Source of the DNA: Halovenus marina
GTDB lineage: Archaea > Halobacteriota > Halobacteria > Halobacteriales > Haloarculaceae
Direction: 5' to 3'
Assembly (NCBI RefSeq): GCF_051414115.1
Contig: NZ_JBLKNZ010000001.1
Coordinates: forward strand, 434,001 to 498,000
Length of the DNA: 64,000 bases
Of the stretch, positions 26,049-34,361 are shown one piece after another. Positions within the stretch are counted from its first letter, which is position 1. The number at the start of each line of letters is the position of its first letter. The notes beneath the pieces are model-generated. The model was given only the letters and a program-made list of their open reading frames with translations, was not told the origin of the DNA and did not search any database. The position numbers were made by a program, and so were the translations under genes.

Positions 26049-26978
26049 ATGACACGCGGTGTCGGCGAGTTCACGATTCAGGAGTTCGTTCCGGAGTGGG
26101 GAGCGGTCGCTGTCGCAATCTTGACACAACTCGGCGACCTGTGGTTTCTGGGGCTCCTGCTCGGGGTTTTCTACTGGACGCGCCCGGACAGACAGGACGA
26201 GATTGCAGTCGTGGGCGCGACTCTACTCACCGGGATCGGACTCTACAGAGGGTTCAAGGAACTGTTCGCGTTGCCGCGGCCGAACGAACCGCCGGTGGCG
26301 ACGGCGTGGTTTCCGGACCTGCTCCAGCCACTCTGGGAGTCTATCGTGGCCCCTGCAAGCTACGGTTTTCCGAGCGGGCACGCGACGAGCGCGACAATCG
26401 TGTACGTCGGCCTCGCGGCGGTGCTGGCGGTCGGCGCACGACGCCGTCGATTCGCTGTCGCCGGACTGCTCGTCGGCGTCGTCAGCCTCTCCCGAATCGT
26501 CCTCGGGGTTCACTATCTGGTCGACGTGGTCGCGGGGACGGCACTCGGTCTCTGTCTTGTGGCTCTCGGAGTCCGAGCGCTGCAGACACAGCGGTTGACC
26601 GCGCTGTTTGCGCTCACAGTTCCCGCTGCGGGATTCGCCGTTCTCGCGAGCCACGCCGGGTTCGAGTCGGTGTTACTGTTGGGGGCCACGCTGGGCGCGT
26701 TCCTCGGATGGCAGGTCGTCGCTGTCGCCCGCGAGCGAACTGCGACCGACGGGTCACCCGGAGAACGGCGGACGCTCGCGATGCGCTGTGGGCTCGCGAC
26801 ACTCGGCGTCGCGTCGCTGCTGGTCGTGCTGGAACTGGTTCCCGCCCTCCCCGACGCGACACTCCTCCAGTACGTCGCCGCCGCCGCCCTCGCGATTCTG
26901 GTCGCTGCCGTCGTCGTGGCTCCGGTTGCTCGTCACTCCCAACACGTTCGCCGTGTTTTGATGCCCACTCACTCGTGA
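26049..26978 (+). CDS. PAP2-family membrane phosphatase
   Basis: A 309-residue polytopic membrane protein. The three phosphatase motifs are visible: K-x6-RP in KELFALPRP, PSGH in YGFPSGHATSA, and SRIVLGVHYLVDV. The family removes phosphates from lipid phosphates or polyprenyl diphosphates at the membrane. The C-terminal third adds four more hydrophobic helices beyond the core. Its neighbour is not a lipid gene, so the substrate is open; a polyprenyl diphosphate is plausible since uppS occurs elsewhere in the window. Confidence 0.85.
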   Translation: MTRGVGEFTIQEFVPEWGAVAVAILTQLGDLWFLGLLLGVFYWTRPDRQDEIAVVGATLLTGIGLYRGFKELFALPRPNEPPVATAWFPDLLQPLWESIVAPASYGFPSGHATSATIVYVGLAAVLAVGARRRRFAVAGLLVGVVSLSRIVLGVHYLVDVVAGTALGLCLVALGVRALQTQRLTALFALTVPAAGFAVLASHAGFESVLLLGATLGAFLGWQVVAVARERTATDGSPGERRTLAMRCGLATLGVASLLVVLELVPALPDATLLQYVAAAALAILVAAVVVAPVARHSQHVRRVLMPTHS

Positions 26979-27003
26979 ACGGGCACGCAGTCGCCCACGA
27001 CAG

Positions 27004-28170
27004 TCACTTCTCGATAATGCTCTCCTCGACAGCCTCACCGAAGTGCCGGGCGGTCTCCTCGTAGTAGATGAGCACCTCGTCACCGGCCTCCAGATCCGTG
27101 ACCGCGGTGCGGCCCTCGCGGGTGTGGACTTTGACCGTCTCGGCGTTCTGGATCAGCGTCTCGACGCGGTCGCCATCCTCGGTCTCGGCCTGGACGCGAA
27201 ACATGGGCCGTTTCTCGATTTTCGCCCGGCCGACGAGTGCCTCGCGGGTGTTCCCGTCGGTGTCGACTATCTGCACCTCGTCGCCGCTCGCCACTTCCGA
27301 GAGATAACTCGTCTCGCCGCCGGGCGTGCGGACGTAGGCGTGGACTGCGCCAGCGTTGACACGGAAGGGGCGAGACGCGACGTATGGCGATTCGGCGGTC
27401 TCGGCGTGGACGAAAAAGAGCCCGCGGGACATCGACCCGACGAGCATCCCCTCATCGTGGTCCATTAGCGACCCCGTGTCGATGCAGACCCGGTCGGCCG
27501 ACCCCGCCCGCTCGACGGCGGTGACCTCGGCGTACTGCAGGTCGAGCGATTCCCGACCGGCCTCGTCGCGCACCTCGACGGTCTCGCGGATTTCGTCGGG
27601 GTCGTCGGTGTCGAGCAAGACGGCGTCGGCACCAATCTCCAGCGTCTCGTAGGCGGTCTGGGCTTCCTCTGCCGTCTGGACGCCCGCGACGAGCGTCGTC
27701 TCCTCACCGATGCGTGCGATCAGATTTTCGAGCGGGATGATCTGCCAGTTCTCCCCGACGACGATGGTGTATTCCGCCTCGCGGGCGACTTCCTCGGCGA
27801 AGGCCTCGTAGTCCTCGTCGAAGATACGGACGTACCCACCCATCGGCCCCTCCTCGTCGCGGCGAAGCGCAGAGAGATCCGCAGAGCCAGAGAAGTCCGG
27901 CGGGAGGTCGACGGTGCCGTCGCCTTCGCCGTCCTTGCCGACGACCGTCGCGTCGGCGTCGACCCCGCTCGATTCGGCCTCCATCACGTGGACGTCGTCG
28001 CCAGCGAAGGCTGCGACGTTCACGTCGCCGAGTTCGCGGACGCGCTCGACGTCCGCGCGGTCGACCAGCACCCAGTCGACCCCCGCTTCGAGTCCAGCGG
28101 TGATGCGTCGCTTGCGTTGCTCCCAGTCGCCGACTTCGTCGTCGGCCTTGAGCCAGACGGAACGTGTCAT
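27004..28170 (-). CDS. aroB': 3-dehydroquinate synthase II (archaeal type)
   Basis: A 388-residue protein matching the archaeal type II dehydroquinate synthase: MTRSVWLKADDEVGDWEQRK opening, VVGENWQIIPLENLIA, CIDTGSLMDHDEGMLVGS and the C-terminal AVHAYVRTPGG and VGRAKIEKRPM blocks. It forms 3-dehydroquinate from the aldol product of an archaeal ADTH synthase, replacing classical AroB at the start of aromatic amino acid synthesis. The next pathway enzyme, AroD, is encoded at 40.6 kb. Confidence 0.93.
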   Translation of the reverse strand: MTRSVWLKADDEVGDWEQRKRRITAGLEAGVDWVLVDRADVERVRELGDVNVAAFAGDDVHVMEAESSGVDADATVVGKDGEGDGTVDLPPDFSGSADLSALRRDEEGPMGGYVRIFDEDYEAFAEEVAREAEYTIVVGENWQIIPLENLIARIGEETTLVAGVQTAEEAQTAYETLEIGADAVLLDTDDPDEIRETVEVRDEAGRESLDLQYAEVTAVERAGSADRVCIDTGSLMDHDEGMLVGSMSRGLFFVHAETAESPYVASRPFRVNAGAVHAYVRTPGGETSYLSEVASGDEVQIVDTDGNTREALVGRAKIEKRPMFRVQAETEDGDRVETLIQNAETVKVHTREGRTAVTDLEAGDEVLIYYEETARHFGEAVEESIIEK

Positions 28171-28230
28171 GTGGAAATGCTCGCAGCGGCGTGGCTTGAA
28201 CGTGGCGGATCAGCGGACTGGCGCGGGCCA

Positions 28231-28251
28231 CTCATACAGCCAGCAGTATCA
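28231..28251. repeat. solo end of the 86-bp repeat element
   Basis: CTCATACAGCCAGCAGTATCA matches the right end (TACAGCCAGCAGTATCA) of the complete copies; no left partner lies within 100 bp. The final TCA is the reverse complement of the TGA stop of the small ribbon-helix-helix gene. Confidence 0.6.
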
Positions 28252-28395
28252 CTCGCTGGCTTCAGCCAGCGCTGCACTGACCACCGCGCTCCGACTTTCG
28301 TACCCCTGTTCGGCCGCATACTCGTCGATATCCAGACACAGCGTCTCCGGGAGTCGCACACTGACCGAGACCAGATCCGTCTCACTATCGTCCAT
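28249..28395 (-). CDS. ribbon-helix-helix (CopG/Arc) small DNA-binding protein
   Basis: A 48-residue protein: an N-terminal strand DLVSVSVRLPETL followed by two helices (CLDIDEYAAEQGY, SRSAVVSAALAEA), the ribbon-helix-helix pattern. It would bind DNA as a dimer. Its stop codon is supplied by the solo repeat end, so the protein may be truncated or the element may simply mark the gene end. No toxin gene is adjacent; the next gene downstream is dehydroquinate synthase. Confidence 0.65.
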   Translation of the reverse strand: MDDSETDLVSVSVRLPETLCLDIDEYAAEQGYESRSAVVSAALAEASE

Positions 28396-28575
28396 GAGCG
28401 GGTGCAACACTCGCAGTCCAATAAGGGTATCGCGGCGTCGGACGCGTGGCTGACGGGGTCCGGTAGCCCGAACCCCGAGAACCGCAATTTCGGGGAAAGC
28501 GCGCTTCTTTCCGTGACTAAAACGACTGTTTGAGTCTAAGGAACGCTCTTTATCGGGCGGCAATAGAGGAGAGAT

Positions 28576-29214
28576 ATGAGCAGCCTCTTCCCGCTCCGTG
28601 GCTCGGTCGAGCACGAACAGCGCGAGCCACGACTCGTCGAACTCGACGAGGACACCGCTGACGAGGTGTTCGAGACACTCGCCGCGCGAACCACACGCGA
28701 GGTGTTTCTCGAACTGCACCGGGAGCCAAAGACCGCCTCCGACATCGCCGAGGCGACCGAAACCTCCGTCCAGAACGCCCAGTACCATCTGGAGAAGTTG
28801 AGCGACGCCGACCTCATCGAAGTCGTCGACACGTGGTACTCAGAGCGCGGGACGGAGATGAACGTCTACGCCCCGACCGACGAGTCGCTCGTCCTCTTCG
28901 CTGGCGAGGACACGGAGCGCTCGCTCGGGAGCGTCCTGAAGCGACTCGCGGGCGCACTGGGGCTTCTCGTACCCGCGAGCGTGCTCGTCGGACTCGTGAC
29001 GAGTCAGACGATCAGCGGCGGAGAGTCGGTTGGCAGGGGAGACGATGGGGTGGGAACCGCCACTATCGAGGACGTCGACGGCGCGTCTCACGCCGTCGAC
29101 ACGCTGTTCGGTCTCGACCCCGCAATCGCGGCCGGACTGCTCTTCTTGCTCGGCGGCCTCTTCGTGGCCGTCGTCGCCCTCGCGGTCCAGTACCGCGGCG
29201 CGTCCGCCGTGTGA
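28576..29214 (+). CDS. winged-helix (ArsR-like) regulator with membrane tail
   Basis: A 212-residue protein. Residues about 25-95 form a winged helix: ADEVFETLAARTTREVFLEL, KTASDIAEATETSVQNAQYHLEKL and the wing YSERGTEMNVYAP. Two hydrophobic helices follow (about residues 127-150 and 180-207), so the DNA-binding domain is tethered to the membrane. This layout recurs in haloarchaea. A TATA-like CTTTATCGG lies about 27 bp upstream of the ATG. Targets unknown. Confidence 0.78.
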   Translation: MSSLFPLRGSVEHEQREPRLVELDEDTADEVFETLAARTTREVFLELHREPKTASDIAEATETSVQNAQYHLEKLSDADLIEVVDTWYSERGTEMNVYAPTDESLVLFAGEDTERSLGSVLKRLAGALGLLVPASVLVGLVTSQTISGGESVGRGDDGVGTATIEDVDGASHAVDTLFGLDPAIAAGLLFLLGGLFVAVVALAVQYRGASAV

Positions 29215-29254
29215 CACTGCCCTGTCCTGTTTGTGACGCTGCGCTGTCCTGTCG

Positions 29255-29965
29255 TCAGGCCTCTCCGTAGACAGGGACGGCCGCACCGCTCGTGACGCGG
29301 CTAGCGTCGCTGCAGAGAAACTGGATGACGGCCGCAATTTCGGCCGGGTCGACCCACGAGTCGTGGTCGGCGTCGGGCATCATCTCCCGGTTCATCTGCG
29401 TGTCGATGACGCTCGGCATGACCGCGTTCGCTCGCAGGTCTCCGAGGTTCTCCTCCGCGATGGTCTCGGTCAGCAGACGAACCCCCGCCTTCGTCGCGCG
29501 GTAGATCCCGTCGCCCTCGCCGCCTTCGAGCGAGGAGCGCGCGGAGATGCTGACGATGGCCCCTTCCCGGTCACGGATGTGGGGGATTGCGTGTTTCGAG
29601 GCCAGAAACATACTCTTCAGGTTCACGTCGAACAGGAAATCGAACGTGTCCACGTCGGTGTCCTCGATTGGGTCGCCGCCGCGCCACGTGCCAGCGATGT
29701 TCGCGAGATAGTCGAGGCCACCGTGTGTCTCGACTATCTCGTCGACGACCTCGCTGACAGTCTCCTCGTCGGTGAAATCGCCCTGATAGGCGTCGATGCG
29801 GTCCGGATCCGCGAGTGCGGAGTCGTCGCCGTGGGGGTCGACGATGTCCGCGCCACAGACGGTCGCGTCGGCATCGAGAAACGCCTCGGCCACGGCGCTG
29901 CCGAGCGCGCCGCCGACGCCGGTCACGAGCACCACATCGCCGCTGAAGTCGAAGTTGACTGTCAT
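29255..29965 (-). CDS. short-chain dehydrogenase/reductase
   Basis: A 236-residue classical SDR: dinucleotide motif TGVGGALGSAVA, an acidic residue after strand 2 (GADIVD) favouring NAD, NIAGTW (NAG-type motif), and the catalytic YRATK preceded by SISARSS. It oxidises or reduces an unidentified alcohol/ketone. The ATG at 29965 gives the expected MTVNFDFSGDVVLVTG start. Divergent from the next gene. Confidence 0.85.
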   Translation of the reverse strand: MTVNFDFSGDVVLVTGVGGALGSAVAEAFLDADATVCGADIVDPHGDDSALADPDRIDAYQGDFTDEETVSEVVDEIVETHGGLDYLANIAGTWRGGDPIEDTDVDTFDFLFDVNLKSMFLASKHAIPHIRDREGAIVSISARSSLEGGEGDGIYRATKAGVRLLTETIAEENLGDLRANAVMPSVIDTQMNREMMPDADHDSWVDPAEIAAVIQFLCSDASRVTSGAAVPVYGEA

Positions 29966-30072
29966 CGACACACATGTGGGCGCAGGGACATAAAACGCCG
30001 TCGCCACCCCTGACGACCGAACAGCTATCGTCCGCCCCAAAGATTATCTCCGCGTCGTGAGACAGTCGAGAT

Positions 30073-30735
30073 ATGGTAGAACCAATCGCAATCGGGCTGG
30101 TTGCAGGCGGGCTCGTCCTCCTGTTTTTCGGGGCGGTGCTGTCCATCTACACGGTCGGGCTGCTCGGCGCGCTGCTCGGCGGCGGCATCGGCTACCTCGC
30201 TGCGCCGACAGTCGGGGACGTCGCGGGCGTCGATGGAACGGTCGCGTTTGCGCTTGCGATCCCACTCGGCGCGCTCGTCGGCATCGTCATTACGTTCGCG
30301 CTGCTGTCGACGGCTATCGCCGCAGTCAGCTTCATCGTCGGCATCATCGTCGGCCTGAACATCGTCGCGCCAGCGCTCGATGCTGGCTGGCAGACGGAGT
30401 TGCTCGCCGCGTTCGGGGCCGGGATAATCGTCGCCGGGGCCGGGATGTTCTTCACCCGATCGCTTCTGATAGTCATCACTTCCTTCATCGGGTCGGCGCT
30501 CGCCTCACGCTCGCTGACGATGGACGAGTTCGAGGCTGCACAGGACACGCTCCGACCGGATCCGATCGTGTTCGACCTCGGTGAACCGCTGTTTGTCGGC
30601 CTGTTCGTCCTCGGAATCCTCTCGCAGTTCGGCCTGTTCAAGTTCGGCTACGTGACGAAACTCGTGAGCTACCTCCCCGGCGCGAGCGTCCTCACCGACA
30701 GGGGGCGTGACGACGACTCATCAGCGAACACCTGA
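30073..30735 (+). CDS. polytopic membrane protein (DUF4203/TMEM198-like)
   Basis: A 220-residue protein with about seven Gly/Ala-rich membrane helices in the order and spacing of the DUF4203/TMEM198-type family (GLVAGGLVLLFFGAVLSIY, GALLGGGIGYLAA, LGALVGIVITFALLS). A short acidic tail follows the last helix. Function unknown. It converges with the minus-strand membrane protein gene, 11 bp apart. Family assignment is tentative. Confidence 0.55.
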   Translation: MVEPIAIGLVAGGLVLLFFGAVLSIYTVGLLGALLGGGIGYLAAPTVGDVAGVDGTVAFALAIPLGALVGIVITFALLSTAIAAVSFIVGIIVGLNIVAPALDAGWQTELLAAFGAGIIVAGAGMFFTRSLLIVITSFIGSALASRSLTMDEFEAAQDTLRPDPIVFDLGEPLFVGLFVLGILSQFGLFKFGYVTKLVSYLPGASVLTDRGRDDDSSANT

Positions 30736-30746
30736 GCGCGGAGACG

Positions 30747-31352
30747 TTACACTGCCGTCGGGTCGATCTGTCCTGCGAGATACAGCGGCGTCACGAGCAA
30801 CAGTACGATTCCCAGCGGCAACAGCCAGAGAAAGGCAGTCAGCGCGATTCCGCTCGCAGTGATACCCAGTGCCAGAAAGATCGCTGGCGCACAGCAGGCC
30901 GACCCGGCGACGAGTGCTGGAATCGAGGCCAATACGCCAGCACTCGTTCCGATCGAACAGGATTTTGGCTGTGTGATCGCGATGTAGGTAAACGCCATGT
31001 TCACCCCGACGAGCGCAGCGATCCCGATTCCGAGCGCGGTGTTGAGCGGCGAGAACTGGAGGACGCCGACGCCGAGCTCGACCAGCGCGACGGGTTCGTG
31101 GGTGTACGGACCCGGGCCGGGTTCGAGCATCCGCGCGAGCGGGTCGTCGACGACGGCGACGACGCCGACCCCTGTCCGACGGAAATTCAGATCCCCCATC
31201 GCCCACAGGAACGTCACGAGATACCCGAGCGTGACCACGGCGAACACCGCACGCGACCCACGCCGACGAACACTGCTCGCCACGAGCGCGAGCGTCCGTC
31301 CCACTCTGTCCGTCACCCGCTGGGCCACGTTTGCAGTCTGTGTTCGCGCCAT
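30747..31352 (-). CDS. haloarchaeal membrane protein with SACCAP motif
   Basis: A 201-residue protein with five predicted membrane helices. Notable is KSCSIG before a helix, and SACCAPAIFLALGI in the next, three cysteines placed at the membrane that could bind a metal or form a disulfide. I recognise it as a recurrent haloarchaeal hypothetical but know no function. It lies 20 bp downstream of the DUF3179 lipoprotein gene in the same direction, so the two are probably one operon. Confidence 0.55.
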   Translation of the reverse strand: MARTQTANVAQRVTDRVGRTLALVASSVRRRGSRAVFAVVTLGYLVTFLWAMGDLNFRRTGVGVVAVVDDPLARMLEPGPGPYTHEPVALVELGVGVLQFSPLNTALGIGIAALVGVNMAFTYIAITQPKSCSIGTSAGVLASIPALVAGSACCAPAIFLALGITASGIALTAFLWLLPLGIVLLLVTPLYLAGQIDPTAV

Positions 31353-31372
31353 TCACACCACCCCGTTTCGTG

Positions 31373-32467
31373 TCATCCAACCACCACCGATTCGCGGTAG
31401 AAGGCGATCCACGCGAACCACATCGCGTCGAACGCGTTGACTCGTTCCAGCGGGAGGGAGTCTGCCGCGTGGCTCTCCCCGTCAGGCCCCGCGTAGCCAT
31501 CCCCGCTCGCCTGGATCGAACGCCCGTCGGGGTTCCAATACACGTAGCCGAAATCGAGTGCCTTGTCGTGGGTCGCGAGATAGGGGACGCCCCCGACGGT
31601 CGCTTCGAGCAGGCGCTCGTCGCGGAGTCGCTGTTTGTCAAATGCTACTGTCCCGTCTGCGTTGCGAGCGCCGAGAAACACCCGCTTCGGACGGTACTGA
31701 TTGTTGCGGTGCATCCGCGGAAAGATGACGCGGTCGCTGTTATAGTACCCGCCCCGCGGGTTGTAAACGCCGTACGGGTCGTCCCCGTAATCCCGAACGA
31801 ACCCGGTGTCTTCGGTCAGGACTGCAGTGTCCGGGTGCGCCTCGCGCCAGCGTTCCCAGGTCGTCCAGACGACGGGCACTTCTCGAAGCGAACGCCCCTT
31901 CATCGTTCCGAGAATCGACGTCCCGAGGACCTGGGGCCACCAGGAGTCGGTCTCGCGGTCGTACATGATGAGGTTGCTGTTGACGAGTTGCCCGGAGACG
32001 CCGAACTCGACGTCGCCGCGCTCGAATCCGATTGCCGTCCCCGTCAGTGGGCAGTACGTGACTGCGACCCCACGGTCCCCGAACGTGTCGTTGACGATTT
32101 CGTGATGGACCAGTATCCGCTGGGGGTACGCGCGGGCCTCGCCGTCGATGGTCACACCGAAGACGACATCGCCGGGGTCCAGCTGGTCGTTGCCAGCCTC
32201 GACCCCCGCGAACTGCGGGTCGTCGATGGCAGGAATCGCGTCCTTCTCGACGCCGCCGGAGGTGGCGTGGTCCTCGAACTCGTCGAGATCAGGCAACAGG
32301 GGGACGCTGTGCTCGTCAGTAGGGAGTCGGTCAGCGAGTTCGTCCGGGCCGACGTCGCTCTCTGCGGCCTCTTCACGTGCGTCGATCGTGTCGAGACAGC
32401 CAGCCATCGCTCCGAGTCCCCCAGCAGCGAGTGCGAGAAATCGGCGGCGCGATGACAGCGGTTCCAT
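31373..32467 (-). CDS. DUF3179 Tat lipoprotein
   Basis: A 364-residue protein. It has a Tat signal with lipobox (SRRRFLALAAGGLGAMAGC; Cys24 would carry the lipid), so it is anchored outside the membrane. The mature part is DUF3179: VFGVTIDGEARAYPQRILVHHEIVND, VAVTYCPLTGTAIGFER, LVNSNLIMYDRETDSWWPQ. The conserved Cys, His and Asp suggest a metal or redox centre, but the family has no proven activity. Followed by the SACCAP membrane protein. Confidence 0.88.
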   Translation of the reverse strand: MEPLSSRRRFLALAAGGLGAMAGCLDTIDAREEAAESDVGPDELADRLPTDEHSVPLLPDLDEFEDHATSGGVEKDAIPAIDDPQFAGVEAGNDQLDPGDVVFGVTIDGEARAYPQRILVHHEIVNDTFGDRGVAVTYCPLTGTAIGFERGDVEFGVSGQLVNSNLIMYDRETDSWWPQVLGTSILGTMKGRSLREVPVVWTTWERWREAHPDTAVLTEDTGFVRDYGDDPYGVYNPRGGYYNSDRVIFPRMHRNNQYRPKRVFLGARNADGTVAFDKQRLRDERLLEATVGGVPYLATHDKALDFGYVYWNPDGRSIQASGDGYAGPDGESHAADSLPLERVNAFDAMWFAWIAFYRESVVVG

Positions 32468-32545
32468 ATCTGATACAGGTCACGAACGCAATTAAACTAC
32501 CTTCGGCTGTGTGGGTGCAGAACACGACCGATTCGGCTGTCGGGA

Positions 32546-32628
32546 CTCATACTGCAGGCTGTCCGTTCGTACAGATATTCGCCACCCTGGGGTGGCGAAT
32601 TCGTTCAAAATGGTACAGCCAGCAGTAC
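32546..32628. repeat. 86-bp inverted-repeat element, copy B
   Basis: Nearly identical to copy A over about 80 bp. The nested palindrome is more perfect here: ATTCGCCACCC-TG-GGGTGGCGAAT, an 11-bp stem with a 2-base loop (32577-32600). The right end differs in the last bases (GCAGTACAC in place of GCAGTATCAG). It lies 5 bp downstream of the pterin dehydratase stop and about 80 bp before the DUF3179 start. Confidence 0.85.
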
Positions 32629-32633
32629 ACTCG

Positions 32634-32912
32634 TCAGTCGTATATCTCGTTCAGCCGTTCTGCGAGACCGATATCGTTGTCGGTGATCCCACCGGCGTCG
32701 TGGGTCGTCAGCCGAACCTCGACCTCGCCCCATCGGATGGTCATCTCGGGATGATGCCAGGCGTCCTCAGCGACGCCGCCAGCGCCCGAGGCGAATCCGA
32801 TGCCGTCGAGATAGGCGTCGAACTCGTAGGTGCGAACGATTTCGTCCCCCTCGCGGTCCCAGCCGTCGGGGAGTTTCGATTCGATCTCGTCGTCTGTGAG
32901 CAGGTCCGCCAT
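32634..32912 (-). CDS. 4a-hydroxytetrahydrobiopterin dehydratase (PCD/DCoH)
   Basis: A 92-residue protein with the pterin carbinolamine dehydratase signature: AEDAWHHPEMTIRWGEVEV (the HHPE active-site histidines) and LTTHDAGGITDNDIGLA. It dehydrates 4a-hydroxypterins, restoring the cofactor after aromatic amino acid hydroxylation, or acts in related pterin or molybdopterin chemistry. The ATG at 32912 is preferred over a GTG two codons upstream. Its 3' end abuts copy B of the repeat. Confidence 0.9.
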   Translation of the reverse strand: MADLLTDDEIESKLPDGWDREGDEIVRTYEFDAYLDGIGFASGAGGVAEDAWHHPEMTIRWGEVEVRLTTHDAGGITDNDIGLAERLNEIYD

Positions 32913-32993
32913 ACTCACACTTGACTGCGAAGCGAAAAGAACGTTTGTGTCCCAGCGACCATCGGCTCGGCTGTCCAGTACCGAACTCGCCGG

Positions 32994-34361
32994 TCACTCG
33001 AACTGGTCGAGCACGCCAGCCGGAAGCTGTTCGCGGACGTGGTCGGGAATCTCGTCGGGACTGGCATCGGCCGGAGCGTTGCTGGTGAACGGCATCTCGT
33101 CGAACACGGGTGACTCCTCGGGCGAGACGTGCGGGTTGAACAGCCGCAACGCGGTGTGAATTGTCGACCAGTCGTCGGCTTCTGCGGCGTCCCGCAGGCT
33201 GTTAGTCGGCGCGGCGAGCAGCTGTGAGACGATTGCGTCGGCCATCGACTCGACGACCTGTCTGTCCTCCTCGTCCATGTCGAGTTTGCCCAGAGCGGTT
33301 TCGAGCTCCTGTGCCTTGATCTGCTCTGCGCCCTCGTACATCGCCGAGATGACCTCGTCTGCTCGCTTTCGCTTGTACTGGGCGAGCAGTCGCTCGAACT
33401 CCTCGTCGACGATGGACTCGACGCGAACAGCGGCCTCTCTCCGCATCTGTCGAGTCTTCTCGGTCACGCTCTCCAGCCTGTCCAGATCGTACACCGTGAC
33501 CGATTCGCGGTCGTCGACCGCGAGCGAAACGTCACGCGGTCGGGCGATGTCGACGACGAGTGTGTTCTGTGCGCCGTCGAACGCCTCCGCGTCGAGTATC
33601 TGGTCGGACGCACCGGTCGCCGAGATGAGCACGTCCGCATCGCTGAGCCGAGTCGACACGTCCGAGAGGTCGATCGTTTCGACGGTCGCAGACGCTGGCC
33701 GAACGAGCGTCGCGAGCTCCCGTGCGTTCGCCGCCGTCCGGTTTGCGATGACGAGTCGGTCGACCCGGTCGGCGAGTTGCTTCGTCGCGCGAGTCCCCAT
33801 GTCACCGGTCCCGACGACGATTACGGTCCGTCCGGCGAGTCCGCGCTTCTCGGCGGCGAGCCGAACGGCGGCGCTCGCGAGCGAGACGACCCCCTCGTTG
33901 ATCGCCGTCTCGGTGCGGGCGCGCTCGCCTACCCGGATCGCCTTCGTGATGCCATCTTCGAGTACCGGGCCGATCCCGTCGACGCTTCGGGCGTCCTCGT
34001 AGGCGCTACGGACCTGTCCGAGGATCTGGTCTTCGCCGATGACGAGCGATTCGAGACCGGCGGCGACGCGCAACAGATGTCGAAGGCTCTCCTCGTGACA
34101 GAGTTCGCGGACGGCCGTCTCCGGCGCTGACTCGACGAACGAGTCGAGCGCGGCCCGGCCCGCGTCGGCGTCTTCGGTGACGACGTACCCCTCGACGCGG
34201 TTGCACGTCTGGAGGACAAACGCCTCCGTGACGCCGGGTTCGGAACACAGTGCAGCGACTGCGGTACGCTGGCTCTCGACGGTCACCGCGTCGAGGTGGT
34301 CCATGTCGGCGCGTTCGTGGGAGACGCTCACGCCCGAGACGAGTTGTGCTTGTCCAGTCAC
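32994..34361 (-). CDS. hemA: glutamyl-tRNA reductase
   Basis: A 455-residue protein: catalytic Cys53 in VLQTCNRVEGY, EESLRHLLRVAAGLESLVIGED, the NADPH-binding VVGTGDMGTRA, and the C-terminal dimerisation helices. It reduces glutamyl-tRNA to glutamate-1-semialdehyde, the first step of tetrapyrrole synthesis. It overlaps the siroheme dehydrogenase gene by 4 bp (ATGA), so the two are coupled. The acidic C-terminal tail of about 30 residues is a haloarchaeal extension. Confidence 0.95.
   Translation of the reverse strand: MTGQAQLVSGVSVSHERADMDHLDAVTVESQRTAVAALCSEPGVTEAFVLQTCNRVEGYVVTEDADAGRAALDSFVESAPETAVRELCHEESLRHLLRVAAGLESLVIGEDQILGQVRSAYEDARSVDGIGPVLEDGITKAIRVGERARTETAINEGVVSLASAAVRLAAEKRGLAGRTVIVVGTGDMGTRATKQLADRVDRLVIANRTAANARELATLVRPASATVETIDLSDVSTRLSDADVLISATGASDQILDAEAFDGAQNTLVVDIARPRDVSLAVDDRESVTVYDLDRLESVTEKTRQMRREAAVRVESIVDEEFERLLAQYKRKRADEVISAMYEGAEQIKAQELETALGKLDMDEEDRQVVESMADAIVSQLLAAPTNSLRDAAEADDWSTIHTALRLFNPHVSPEESPVFDEMPFTSNAPADASPDEIPDHVREQLPAGVLDQFE

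Noticed and set aside
28167..28235. A 22-codon frame overlapping the dehydroquinate synthase start by ATGA, starting in the solo repeat end.
   Set aside because: No promoter at the right distance; such overlaps arise easily when the second codon begins with A, and the peptide is unremarkable.
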